24,666 nucleotides of DNA from an uncultured Bacteroidales bacterium (GTDB lineage: Bacteria > Bacteroidota > Bacteroidia > Bacteroidales > Paludibacteraceae). The notes beneath the pieces are model-generated. The model made no database searches and was not told where the DNA came from. It was given only the letters and a program-made list of their open reading frames with translations. Where the stretch lies: positions 1-24,666 of the forward strand of contig CAIWIS010000118.1 in the NCBI GenBank assembly GCA_903912795.1, given 5' to 3'. Each line of letters starts with the position of its first letter. The stretch's first letter is position 1. Both the position numbers and the translations under genes were made by a program. Positions 1 through 6,692 of this stretch are shown piece by piece.

Positions 1-422
1 ACAGGTTTTTCGGCTATATATCCTACAAAAACACTTATTAAAAAATTGCTTGGAGGTACGTAAATATCCGAAATACGTCCTAAAAGCTCTATGTCATCGT
101 TTTTGATGCCAATTTCTTCTTCAATTTCTCGAAAAGCAGTTTCCTTTACACTACTATCCGATTCCTCGAAACGGCCACCCGGAAATGCCATTTGTCCGGC
201 ATGAATACCAACATAAAAACTTCGACGAATAAATACAACTTTCAACGCACTTGCTTCATGAAAAAGCAATATCATTACGGCACTTTTTTTTGCAAAAAAT
301 GATGCATCTTTGGCATTTTCAAGTTCTTGTTTACGAGTTGGAGGTGCTAATTTTAAATGCGACTGGAGCCCAGGTAAAGGCTTTTGCAGTAAGGACTTGA
401 TATGTTCGGATGATGTGTTCAT
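1..422 (-). CDS. NUDIX hydrolase, CoA pyrophosphatase (NudL)-like, partial
   Basis: The gene starts at the ATG complementary to 420-422 and runs off the left edge, so only the first 140 residues are visible. Residues 65-83 (IRRSFYVGIHAGQMAFPGG) match the pattern typical of the UPF0035/NudL group, an R-S segment followed by H-x-G-Q-x-x-F-P-G-G. Directly after it comes a NUDIX box with T-A-F-R-E-I-E-E-E-I-G at residues 95-105, carrying the metal-binding glutamates. Members of this group hydrolyse CoA or acyl-CoA to 3',5'-ADP and 4'-phosphopantetheine in the cytoplasm; that substrate is inferred from the subfamily motif, not shown. No clear promoter was found in front of it. It is transcribed divergently from the gene at 734. 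The C-terminal third lies outside the window, so integrity cannot be judged. Confidence 0.85.
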   Translation of the reverse strand, partial: MNTSSEHIKSLLQKPLPGLQSHLKLAPPTRKQELENAKDASFFAKKSAVMILLFHEASALKVVFIRRSFYVGIHAGQMAFPGGRFEESDSSVKETAFREIEEEIGIKNDDIELLGRISDIYVPPSNFLISVFVGYIAEKP

Positions 423-503
423 AATATTTAAGCCTAACAAAACTGCCATCAACATTGTTTAAATAGGAATAAAATAAATATTTATCTTATTGGAATAATG
501 TAT

Positions 504-511
504 TATCTTTG
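504..511 (+). promoter_or_regulatory. Bacteroidota -7 box (TATCTTTG)
   Basis: TATCTTTG matches the TAnnTTTG -7 element of the Bacteroidota primary sigma factor. No convincing -33 TTTG is present at the right distance. The box lies about 220 bases before the next gene (734), with the inverted repeat at 567-691 in between, so the repeat may have been inserted into the leader of that gene. Confidence 0.35.
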
Positions 512-566
512 GATTTTATTTATTACTACTTAACCAAAATAAGAATTGAAGAAATAAATATAAGAA

Positions 567-691
567 TTAAACCACAAAAGAACACAAAAGTCAACAAAAG
601 GGATAATTTTCAATATTGAAAATTTACTTTTGCGTCTTATTTTATTTATGGCTAAACTTTTGTGTCTCTTTTGTGTACTTTTGTGGTTTAA
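567..691. repeat. 125-bp imperfect inverted-repeat element
   Basis: The left arm (567-600) is TTAAACCACAAAAG followed by two further CACAAAAG-like units. The right arm (657-691) is its reverse complement with only a few differences, ending CTTTTGTGGTTTAA. At the centre lies a perfect 20-bp palindrome (605-624, AATTTTCAAT/ATTGAAAATT). A transcript could fold into one long stem. This 311-base gap between genes otherwise holds only the -7 box at 504-511. The element encodes nothing convincing: the reading frame crossing it at 616-909 is low-complexity and is a shadow. It resembles short palindromic intergenic repeats or a MITE; that identity is an inference. Confidence 0.7.
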
Positions 692-733
692 TAATTTGTT
701 TTGTTAATGTAGAATTATCAATAGTTGGAAAAT

Positions 734-2143
734 ATGGAAAAAACACTCAGCACAAAAGAAAAATCGGTACAGATAAATCTACATTCGAATTATTACGGGT
801 CGGTTGCCGAAATTGGTGGCGGACAAGAAACGGCTCGTCACTTGTTTCAGGCTGGTGGAGCGTCCAACACCATTGCCAAATCCATTTCGGCTTACGACAA
901 ATCCTTTAGCGACCATTTTTACAACGATGGCACTCCTGCCCGCTATGTGGCCGAAGAACGACTTCGTAAAATGGTGGATTATGAGTACAATGAACTGATT
1001 ACAATACTGGATAAAAAGAACGACCAGCAGTTTTTTGCATTTGCCAATACGGTAGAAACACTCAACTTTGCCAAAACTAATCAGGGGAGCGGCTGGTTGG
1101 GAATAGCCGTGGAAGGAACCAAGCGCTATGAGCCAAACCTCATTTTTATACATGTTAAACTACACGAAAACGACACCTTGCTCCAGCAATATACGCTGGG
1201 TTCGTTAGGAATTAATCTGATTCACGGCGGGCTTTTCAACTGGGAAGATCCCCGCAAAATACTGCTTTCGCTGCTCGACAACCTCAATACCGAACGCGTG
1301 GAGGTGGATTATATTTTTGTGGAAGGTCCCGATATGACTTGGTGCGACAACCGCTTGCTCAACTTACTGCTTGTGCGAAACAATATGACTCCGGCCATTA
1401 TGTTCGACCAAAATGGTCAAATTCAGCAACCTGGCGATATGCTCTACAAAAAGAATGTGATGCTTATGCGCGGCTTTTTCCGTCCGATAAATAACCTCGG
1501 CTTGGAATTTATCGACGATAGCCTTTCCATTTTCAAGCGCGACGAAGACTACAAGCCCGACAATACCATTGCTTTTTGCGAAATATCGCTTAAATACCTG
1601 ATGCAGGACGAAAAGCTGGATGAGAAAGACTTCCTGAACCGCGTAGAAATGCTCAATGCAGTGGGTCAAAACGTGATGGTATCCAACTTTTACCGCTATT
1701 TTAAACTGGTGGATTATTTTGCGCAATTCAAAATGATAAAGCTGCGCATAGTGGTAGGCTTACCAACTTTCGACAAAATATTGGATAGCAGTCAGTACAC
1801 CGACCTGCGTGGCGGCCTGCTCGAAGCCATGGGTACGCTTTTTCAGAACAACGTGAAAATGTATCTGTATCCGTACACCGACATGAATACAGGCGAAGTA
1901 ATTTACCCCGAAGATGCACACTTCAGCAACGAAAACAAACTGCTATGGCAGTATTTAATTGAAACAAAAAAGATACTCATTCTCAAAGGAATTTCGTCCA
2001 AACACCTCGAAGTAACTTCGGCCTATATTACCGAGCTGATTGAAAATGCCGACGAAAACCTCCAGAAATATTTACCCGAACAAGTATTTACTGCCATACG
2101 CGACAATAAATTGTTTGGGTATGGAACGAAAGTAACGCATTGA
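734..2143 (+). CDS. Conserved Bacteroidota protein of unknown function (469 aa)
   Basis: The protein has no signal peptide and no membrane segment, so it is probably cytoplasmic. The N-terminal part (residues about 20-75) has a recognisable pattern, G-x-V-A-E-I-G-G-G near the start and A-K-S-I-S-A-Y-D soon after, then R-Y-V-A-E-E-R-L. I associate this with a family widespread in Bacteroidota. Family members have, to my memory, carried implausible database names such as nicotinate-nucleotide adenylyltransferase or TonB-dependent receptor. I see neither a nucleotidyltransferase HxGH motif nor a beta-barrel or plug, so I assign no function. The ATG at 734 is preferred over an in-frame TTG at 725, which would add only three residues. 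Codon use is more GC-rich than in the genes from 3471 to 7362, consistent with a long-resident gene. Confidence 0.85.
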   Translation: MEKTLSTKEKSVQINLHSNYYGSVAEIGGGQETARHLFQAGGASNTIAKSISAYDKSFSDHFYNDGTPARYVAEERLRKMVDYEYNELITILDKKNDQQFFAFANTVETLNFAKTNQGSGWLGIAVEGTKRYEPNLIFIHVKLHENDTLLQQYTLGSLGINLIHGGLFNWEDPRKILLSLLDNLNTERVEVDYIFVEGPDMTWCDNRLLNLLLVRNNMTPAIMFDQNGQIQQPGDMLYKKNVMLMRGFFRPINNLGLEFIDDSLSIFKRDEDYKPDNTIAFCEISLKYLMQDEKLDEKDFLNRVEMLNAVGQNVMVSNFYRYFKLVDYFAQFKMIKLRIVVGLPTFDKILDSSQYTDLRGGLLEAMGTLFQNNVKMYLYPYTDMNTGEVIYPEDAHFSNENKLLWQYLIETKKILILKGISSKHLEVTSAYITELIENADENLQKYLPEQVFTAIRDNKLFGYGTKVTH

Positions 2144-2218
2144 TTAGGTGACTGTAAGTTGTACCATCACTTACCCAAAAAACTCAACATTGATGTTTAA
2201 AAACCTAAAAATTAAGTT

Positions 2219-2226
2219 TAAATTTG
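2219..2226 (+). promoter_or_regulatory. -7 box (TAAATTTG) of the RhuM-Doc gene
   Basis: TAAATTTG followed by GCGCGG fits TAnnTTTG and lies 30 bases before the ATG at 2256, the right place for a short-leader promoter. A good -33 TTTG is not visible. The surrounding 25 bases resemble those around 3309-3316 (ATTTGCGnGGTAAAAA in both). Confidence 0.5.
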
Positions 2227-2255
2227 CGCGGTAAAAAGAAACCAAATCAATTTAT

Positions 2256-3233
2256 ATGGAAAACAAAGTTGAGATATTTCAAAGTATTGATAGCCAGACT
2301 GAAATAAATGTTCATTTTGATGACGAAACCGTGTGGCTTTCTCAGAGACAGATGTCTGAATTGTTTGATAAAGACACAGATACGATAGGCCTTCACCTGA
2401 AAAATATTTATACTGAATCTGAATTAGAAGAATCCGCAACTACCGAGTTTTTCTCGGTAGTTCAACTGGAAGGTAAGCGAAAAGTCAATCGAAAAATAAA
2501 ATTATACAATCTTGATGCAATAATTTCGGTTGGATACAGAGTAAACTCCAAAAGAGGTACTCAGTTTCGCCAATGGGCAACGCAACGTTTGAAAGATTAT
2601 TTGGTACAAGGCTACGCCATTAACGAAAAACGGTTGGCGCAAAAACAGCAAGAAGTAGAACACCTCAAAACAGGCATTCGGATACTCAATCGTGCGATTG
2701 AACAACAAGCCACTGAAGATGATAGCCAAATGCTACGTGTATTTGCACGTGGATTAGCATTACTCGACGACTACGACCACCAAACTCTCGAAACAAAAGG
2801 AAATACAGTTCGGGAAGCCGTTTATCCTACCTTCGACAATTATATGGAATTAATACACACTATGTATTCTGAATTTGCTTCGGATGTATTTGCGCAACCA
2901 AAAGACGAAAGTTTTCATAGTTCCATCAATCAAATAGCGCAAAGTTTCGGAGGAGTTGAACTTTATCCTACCATCGAAGAAAAAGGGGCAAATCTATTGT
3001 ATTATATAACCAAAAACCATTCGTTTGTTGATGGAAATAAACGCATTGCAGCAGCCTGTTTCCTGTTGTTTATGGAGAAAAACAAAGCATTATTCAGAGC
3101 CAGCGGAATCCCAATTATAAGTAACGAAGCACTGGCAGCACTCAGCCTTTTTATAGCAACCAGTAAAACAGAAGAAGTGGATGCAGTTAAGAATTTAATA
3201 ATTAGCATACTGAACATTGAAAAAGGCGAATAA
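2256..3233 (+). CDS. RhuM-family protein fused to a Fic/Doc domain
   Basis: Residues about 15-150 match the RhuM (virulence_RhuM) domain: V-W-L-S-Q-R-Q-M-S-E-L-F, a helix-turn-helix-like opening, then Y-N-L-D-A-I-I-S-V-G-Y-R-V-N-S and F-R-Q-W-A-T. A charged helical linker follows (about 120-160). Residues about 190-300 form a Doc/Fic domain with the catalytic loop H-S-F-V-D-G-N-K-R at 255-263, intact at the conserved His, Asp, Gly, Asn and Lys/Arg. Fic/Doc enzymes transfer AMP or phosphate to protein targets; the target here is unknown. The whole protein is 325 residues, close to other RhuM-Doc fusions I know of. No antitoxin-sized ORF is adjacent on either side, and I see no clear S/T-x-x-x-E-G/N inhibitory helix, so control may lie in the RhuM half. 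It has its own promoter and lies at the left border of the accessory region. Confidence 0.88.
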   Translation: MENKVEIFQSIDSQTEINVHFDDETVWLSQRQMSELFDKDTDTIGLHLKNIYTESELEESATTEFFSVVQLEGKRKVNRKIKLYNLDAIISVGYRVNSKRGTQFRQWATQRLKDYLVQGYAINEKRLAQKQQEVEHLKTGIRILNRAIEQQATEDDSQMLRVFARGLALLDDYDHQTLETKGNTVREAVYPTFDNYMELIHTMYSEFASDVFAQPKDESFHSSINQIAQSFGGVELYPTIEEKGANLLYYITKNHSFVDGNKRIAAACFLLFMEKNKALFRASGIPIISNEALAALSLFIATSKTEEVDAVKNLIISILNIEKGE

Positions 3234-3308
3234 ATCTGAACGCAGTTGAAAGGTTTCTTTTGTTGAAAATATTCAACTTTAATTAGTTAAAGAGCTGAAT
3301 ATAATGTT

Positions 3309-3316
3309 TATATTTG
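3309..3316 (+). promoter_or_regulatory. -7 box (TATATTTG) for the 3471-4358 gene pair
   Basis: TATATTTG followed by GCGGGGTAAAAAA fits the Bacteroidota -7 element and closely copies the promoter region of the RhuM-Doc gene. It would give a leader of about 150 bases before the ATG at 3471, crossing the hairpin repeats at 3338-3430 and the half-site at 3435. No clear -33 box. Confidence 0.45.
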
Positions 3317-3337
3317 CGGGGTAAAAAAACATACTAC

Positions 3338-3430
3338 TGCACATATCGGTAAATTAAGCGGGTATGTGCAATAGAACTAATAAACTAATGCGGATGTATG
3401 GGCAATAGAATTGTTGAATTGCACATATAT
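3338..3430 (+). repeat. TGCACATA inverted and direct repeats in the leader
   Basis: TGCACATA at 3338-3345 is followed by its perfect complement TATGTGCA at 3363-3370, giving an 8-bp stem with a 17-base loop. A further direct copy, TTGCACATATAT, is at 3419-3430. Between them GTATGGGCAATAGAA partly repeats GTATGTGCAATAGAA. The stretch has no ORF. It may be the damaged remnant of a structured element like the one at 4368-4503. Confidence 0.5.
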
Positions 3431-3434
3431 TTTG

Positions 3435-3446
3435 GTGTTATAGCCC
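3435..3446 (+). other. Possible cassette boundary (attC R'-like half-site)
   Basis: GTGTTATAGCCC lies 24 bases before the ATG at 3471. It is the exact reverse complement of GGGCTATAACAC at 4368-4379, which begins just after the last gene of this two-gene unit. In integron cassettes the sequence starting a cassette is complementary to the R'' core of that cassette's own attC, so this pair is what a cassette would show. No integrase gene is in the window; the assignment is an inference. Confidence 0.35.
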
Positions 3447-3470
3447 ATTTTAAAAAAAGACACAGACACA

Positions 3471-3992
3471 ATGATTAGAGTGATTCGAAAAATATTATTC
3501 TGGAGTTCGATTGGATTTATCGGATTGACAATAATCACTTTGACAATTGGACAATATTTACCATTTGAATTTGCTGACTATAAAATACAAAACCATTTTT
3601 ACGAAACGTTAATATTTGGATTGCCATTTGCAGTATTATTGACTCTTTTTGGAACTTTAAAGAAATTGAATACAAAGAAAAGAAATTGGATTTATGGTAT
3701 ATCGACAATCGTATTATCAATTATTTGTTTTGTGAGTCAGTTGTTTTTGATTTTTTCTTTTGGCTTTGGAGTCTGGTCAACTGAATCAATAATTTATAGA
3801 CACAAAACCGACAATAGAGAAATTAAATACCAACTCTATGACATAGGCGCTTTTGGATATGGAGGTAAAAGGATTGTTGAAATCAAACCTATTTTAAAAT
3901 ATTGGATTTTACCAACGACAATTGATACTGCCTCAATTGATAAGAATGAATGGAATCTTGTGAATGAACAAGGAGATATAAAAATCCCATAG
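3471..3992 (+). CDS. Small integral membrane protein, unknown function
   Basis: The 173-residue product has three predicted membrane segments: residues about 8-30 (rich in I, L, F after I-R-K), about 43-65, and about 70-100. A hydrophilic C-terminal tail of about 70 residues contains I-I-Y-R-H-K-T-D-N-R-E-I-K-Y-Q-L-Y. I recognise no family. The stop codon is three bases before the ATG of the lipoprotein gene at 3996, so the two are very probably co-transcribed and may act together at the envelope. The gene is AT-rich compared with 734-2143, as are its neighbours to 7362. It sits between two complementary half-sites (3435-3446 and 4368-4379), as the first gene of a possible mobile cassette. 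Confidence 0.75.
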   Translation: MIRVIRKILFWSSIGFIGLTIITLTIGQYLPFEFADYKIQNHFYETLIFGLPFAVLLTLFGTLKKLNTKKRNWIYGISTIVLSIICFVSQLFLIFSFGFGVWSTESIIYRHKTDNREIKYQLYDIGAFGYGGKRIVEIKPILKYWILPTTIDTASIDKNEWNLVNEQGDIKIP

Positions 3993-3995
3993 ATA

Positions 3996-4358
3996 ATGAA
4001 AAAAGCCATTTTTATAACAATTGTTTCATTGATAGTTTTGAGCTGTCAGAGGACTTCAAACAAACAAATTGAGAAAAAAGAAATTTTAAATGCAGGTCGA
4101 GAAGCACCATTAGGTTGGGTATATTTAACGATTTACCAAGACAGCACCTTTCAGTTTGTCTTGACTGGAATTCGTTCAAATGACAAAGAAATATTTCATG
4201 GAAAGGTCAGAATTGAGAATGATAGTTTGTTTTTTGCCTATACTGACAGTGTGCCGAAAGCTGGAAATATTGCGATTATTAAAAACAAAATGGTGATATA
4301 TACTAATGGTGAATACTCTGAGAGACTTGAAATTGGACAGAATGAAATTATAAAATGA
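3996..4358 (+). CDS. Predicted lipoprotein, 120 aa, unknown function
   Basis: An N-terminal signal (M-K-K-A-I-F-I-T-I-V-S-L-I-V-L-S-C) ends in a lipobox V-L-S-C, so Cys17 would be lipidated and the protein anchored in the inner or outer membrane. The mature part of about 100 residues looks like a small beta-rich domain (Y-Q-D-S-T-F-Q-F-V-L-T-G, then G-K-V-R-I-E-N-D-S-L-F-F-A-Y). I know such a pattern from many short Bacteroidota lipoproteins but assign no function. It follows the membrane protein gene by three bases. Nine bases after its stop begins the attC-like element at 4368, the close spacing usual between a cassette gene and its attC site. Confidence 0.75.
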   Translation: MKKAIFITIVSLIVLSCQRTSNKQIEKKEILNAGREAPLGWVYLTIYQDSTFQFVLTGIRSNDKEIFHGKVRIENDSLFFAYTDSVPKAGNIAIIKNKMVIYTNGEYSERLEIGQNEIIK

Positions 4359-4367
4359 AAGAAAAAC

Positions 4368-4503
4368 GGGCTATAACACGCAGTATAAAAATTGCCAGGA
4401 AAGTAGGTTATTCAAGGGTTGTAGCCCGCTTCAACTTTTCGTTTAGCTTGACAGAAAACCGCCCGCAGTCGGCAACTGCATATAGTTCCGTCCGTTAGCA
4501 GCA
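4368..4503 (+). other. attC-like structured element (about 136 bp)
   Basis: The left end GGGCTATAACACGC and the right end CCGTCCGTTAGCAGC can pair imperfectly (GCT-(A)TAAC against GTTAGC-AGC). Inside them TATA/TATA (4384-4387 with 4481-4484) and TTGCC/GGCAA (4392-4396 with 4471-4475) continue the foldback. This is the layout of an attC site: R'' with AAC, R' with GTT, paired inner boxes, a long variable centre, and a total length at the upper end of the known range. The match to RYYYAAC/GTTRRRY is incomplete. The left half is exactly complementary to 3435-3446 at the start of the preceding two-gene unit. A computed fold and comparison with other copies would settle it. Confidence 0.4.
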
Positions 4504-4583
4504 TTTCGAAAAAAAAAGACAGACAAGCAATAGCCGTAATATCAACCAAAATCGAAACGGACAGATTGACAAAACAGAATGAA

Positions 4584-4994
4584 ATGAGAAAAATAATACT
4601 TTTTATATTCACGTTTATTTTTTGTAGTTGTAACTTCAACGAATACAAAATAACAAGACTGGAACATAAACGATTAAAATTTGATGAGTTACCATCTGAA
4701 GTTCAGAAATATCTTTCTAACCGTCCGAAGTGCGAAGATAATAACATGTTATTATTTGTAAACTTAGCTGATACTGCTACTTATAGTTTAGAAACAGTTG
4801 GAACGTTAATTGGACCATGGGTAGATTATGAAAAACTTATAGATAAACAAAAAAATATATCTTATCGAATTAATCAAGGAGTTCCTTCTCCATATATTGT
4901 TTCCCAAAAAAAACTATATATACCAGATAGATTTGATATACTATGTGGTGGAAGTGTATTTGAAGCAAAATATACTGAATATCAATTGAAATAA
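4584..4994 (+). CDS. Predicted lipoprotein, 136 aa, unknown function
   Basis: The start at 4584 (M-R-K-I-I-L-F-I-F-T-F-I-F-C-S-C) is chosen over the ATG at 4566, which would put six polar residues before the signal. The lipobox is F-C-S-C, so Cys16 would be the lipidated residue. The mature part has K-F-D-E-L-P-S-E-V-Q-K-Y-L, a motif also seen in other small Bacteroidota lipoproteins, and later R-I-N-Q-G-V-P-S-P-Y-I-V and Y-I-P-D-R-F-D. I recognise no family with a known role. It is strongly AT-rich. It lies between the attC-like element (ending about 4503) and the multi-hairpin repeat beginning at 5013, 18 bases after its stop, so it is the single gene of the next cassette-like unit. Confidence 0.75.
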   Translation: MRKIILFIFTFIFCSCNFNEYKITRLEHKRLKFDELPSEVQKYLSNRPKCEDNNMLLFVNLADTATYSLETVGTLIGPWVDYEKLIDKQKNISYRINQGVPSPYIVSQKKLYIPDRFDILCGGSVFEAKYTEYQLK

Positions 4995-5012
4995 TTACGA
5001 AATTATAACAGA

Positions 5013-5180
5013 GACCCTAGCTCGGCATAGTGTCTTTCACTATGTCGCGGTAGAAGCAAGGCTCCTGCCTTGCATATTAGAATAGATTATTAAAAGAAGG
5101 AGCTTTTATTTTAACCAATCGTAGTGAAAGACACTACGATTAGCGTTCAGCGCAAGGTGTTACACTACGGTGAGCGGGGG
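5013..5180 (+). repeat. Multi-hairpin repeat, copy A (168 bp)
   Basis: This copy contains four foldbacks. CATAGTG/CACTATG at 5026-5032 and 5038-5044 has a TCTTT loop. GCAAGGC/GCCTTGC at 5056-5062 and 5067-5073 has a TCCT loop. AATCGTAGTG/CACTACGATT at 5117-5126 and 5132-5141 has an AAAGA loop. CGTTCA pairs with TGAGCG at the right end, with one G-T pair. TAGTGTCTTTCACTA (5028-5042) is also the perfect reverse complement of TAGTGAAAGACACTA (5122-5136), so the first and third hairpins can instead pair with each other. It is about 85-90% alike to copy B apart from a 26-base segment. It has no ORF and no target-site duplication that I can define. Confidence 0.85.
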
Positions 5181-5215
5181 AAAACACAAACTTTTACTTG
5201 AACAAATTGAATAAG

Positions 5216-5737
5216 ATGAAAACAAAATTAATTGCTATTTGTGCACTTACAGTTATTTATTCCTCATGTAAGCAGACAGACAACAAAAGACAGGTTGTAG
5301 AACCCGAAAAGACTGTCAATCTCGTAGACTCAGCAGAAACTATCGACTTTAAATCACTTTTAGTGAATGAGATTACTGACACGTCGAAAGTCTTTAATGT
5401 AAAGGATGATGGTGTATATTTTATTCAGATGACAACTGAAGAAAGCGATTCACTTGAGAAAGCTGACGAAGAAGCATATGAGACATTATCAGAAAATGGG
5501 AATAATGCTTCAATGAGTGCAGCTGAATTATTGACTAACATGAAAATAACACAATATTGGTCAGATAAGAGGTTTGTGAAATTTGAATTAGATAGTAAAG
5601 AATATTTCATTGAACCTCGAAAAAATGAAAATGTAAAAATGGGTGGGTGTATCTTATTTAAAAAAGGAACCAAACCAATGATTATTGACACTGAATTATT
5701 GACAGAAGAAATTGTAAATGAATATTATAAAAAATAA
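5216..5737 (+). CDS. Predicted lipoprotein, 173 aa, unknown function
   Basis: I take the ATG at 5216 (M-K-T-K-L-I-A-I-C-A-L-T-V-I-Y-S-S-C), because the upstream ATG at 5198 only adds M-N-K-L-N-K. The lipobox is Y-S-S-C, with Cys18 the modified residue. The mature chain is acidic, with many D, E and S residues (V-E-P-E-K-T-V-N-L-V-D-S-A-E-T), and contains K-D-D-G-V-Y-F-I-Q-M-T-T-E-E-S-D-S-L-E-K-A-D. No catalytic motif or known domain is recognised. The gene is enclosed by copies A and B of the multi-hairpin repeat: copy A ends 35 bases before its start and copy B begins at the base after its stop codon. That tight fit suggests gene and repeat have been copied or moved as a unit. Confidence 0.75.
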   Translation: MKTKLIAICALTVIYSSCKQTDNKRQVVEPEKTVNLVDSAETIDFKSLLVNEITDTSKVFNVKDDGVYFIQMTTEESDSLEKADEEAYETLSENGNNASMSAAELLTNMKITQYWSDKRFVKFELDSKEYFIEPRKNENVKMGGCILFKKGTKPMIIDTELLTEEIVNEYYKK

Positions 5738-5928
5738 CGACCTAGCTCGACATAGCGTCTTTCACTATGTCGCTGTAGAAGCAAGGCTCCTGCCTTGCAT
5801 ATTAGAATAGATTATTAAAAGCAGGTGGTACATGCCGGTTTATCGGTAAGCTTTTATTTTAACCAATTGTAGTGAAAGACACTACGATTAGCGCTCAGCG
5901 CAAGGTGTTACACTACGGTGAGCGGGGG
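5738..5928 (+). repeat. Multi-hairpin repeat, copy B (191 bp)
   Basis: This copy has the same order of hairpins as copy A: GACATAG/CTATGTC, GCAAGGC/GCCTTGC, AATTGTAGTG/CACTACGATT (one G-T pair) and a perfect CGCTCA/TGAGCG. It differs by a 26-base segment (CAGGTGGTACATGCCGG onward) between the second and third hairpins, part of which (ATCGGTAAGCTTT) recurs in the remnant at 8071. It starts directly after the stop codon of the lipoprotein gene and ends 55 bases before the TPR gene. Confidence 0.85.
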
Positions 5929-5983
5929 CATTTTAGAAAAAAAAAGAAACAGATACAAACGACTAACAACTAACGAAAAAAAC

Positions 5984-6673
5984 ATGAGACATTTAATCAC
6001 AATCATTCTTTTAGTTACAGTTACAGTAATAGCGAGTGGACAAAATATGTCATACTCTGAATGGAAAAGAGAAACAAAAAAAGACATTAGACTTCTTCCC
6101 AAATACGGTGAAGTTCCTAAAACAAATGAACAAAAGTTGGCAGACCAAGAACTGATTGATGATTACGTTAAACAAGAAGGCAGCCGTACGAAAGCTTCAG
6201 CACTTTTAGTTAGTCTGGGATTTAATTATTTATACAAGGGAGACTTAAAAACGGCCATGTACAGATTTAATCAAGCATGGATTTTAGAACCAGAGAATGC
6301 CAACTGTTTTTGGGGATTTGGAGGGATTTATTTTACTTTTGGCGACTATGAGAACGCCCTAAAACAGTACGACGAAGGATTAAAAATAGACTCGAATAGT
6401 TCAAATATCTTGACTGACAAAGCCACTATTTTTATGACAAAATATAGAATTAATCATATTGAAAAAGACTTCAATGAAGCGTTGACACTTTTCAGACAAT
6501 CTTATTCAATTAACCCCAAGAATCAAAATACACTTTTCAAATTATCAGTTTGTTACTTCGAGAAAAAAGACTGCGAAAACGCATTATTTTTCTACAATGA
6601 ATGCCTGAAACTTGGAGGACGACCTATAACGAAAGAATTTACAGAAGCTTTAAATAAAGAATGTAAGAAATAA
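5984..6673 (+). CDS. Secreted TPR-repeat protein, 229 aa
   Basis: The start at 5984 (M-R-H-L-I-T-I-I-L-L-V-T-V-T-V-I-A-S-G-Q) gives a good signal peptide of about 20 residues. The upstream ATG at 5918 would place 22 charged residues before it and would read through the right end of repeat copy B, so it is rejected. From about residue 65 the chain is a run of tetratricopeptide repeats: L-G-F-N-Y-L-Y-K-G-D-L-K-T-A-M-Y-R-F, then A-W-I-L-E-P-E-N-A-N, G-D-Y-E-N-A-L-K-Q-Y-D-E-G-L and D-C-E-N-A-L-F-F-Y-N-E-C-L. TPRs bind proteins, so a periplasmic scaffold role is likely; the partner is unknown. It has no lipobox, unlike its neighbours. It lies between repeat copies B and C in the same orientation. 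Confidence 0.8.
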   Translation: MRHLITIILLVTVTVIASGQNMSYSEWKRETKKDIRLLPKYGEVPKTNEQKLADQELIDDYVKQEGSRTKASALLVSLGFNYLYKGDLKTAMYRFNQAWILEPENANCFWGFGGIYFTFGDYENALKQYDEGLKIDSNSSNILTDKATIFMTKYRINHIEKDFNEALTLFRQSYSINPKNQNTLFKLSVCYFEKKDCENALFFYNECLKLGGRPITKEFTEALNKECKK

Positions 6674-6692
6674 AAACTTGACGAAAAAATAC

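Noticed and set aside
616..909. 97-residue plus-strand ORF
   Set aside because: It runs through the inverted repeat and overlaps the start of the conserved 734 gene in another frame. Composition is low-complexity with no protein-like pattern.
734..2143. Nicotinate-nucleotide adenylyltransferase
   Set aside because: I recall this name for related proteins, but no HxGH nucleotidyltransferase motif or other NadD feature is visible, and the length does not fit.
5013..5928. Insertion sequence or composite transposon carrying the lipoprotein gene at 5216
   Set aside because: The two repeat copies are direct, not terminal inverted, and neither contains nor flanks a transposase. A direct-repeat-bounded unit is possible but not an IS.
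5918..5983. Upstream start of the TPR protein gene
   Set aside because: It would begin inside the right end of repeat copy B and put 22 charged residues before the signal peptide.
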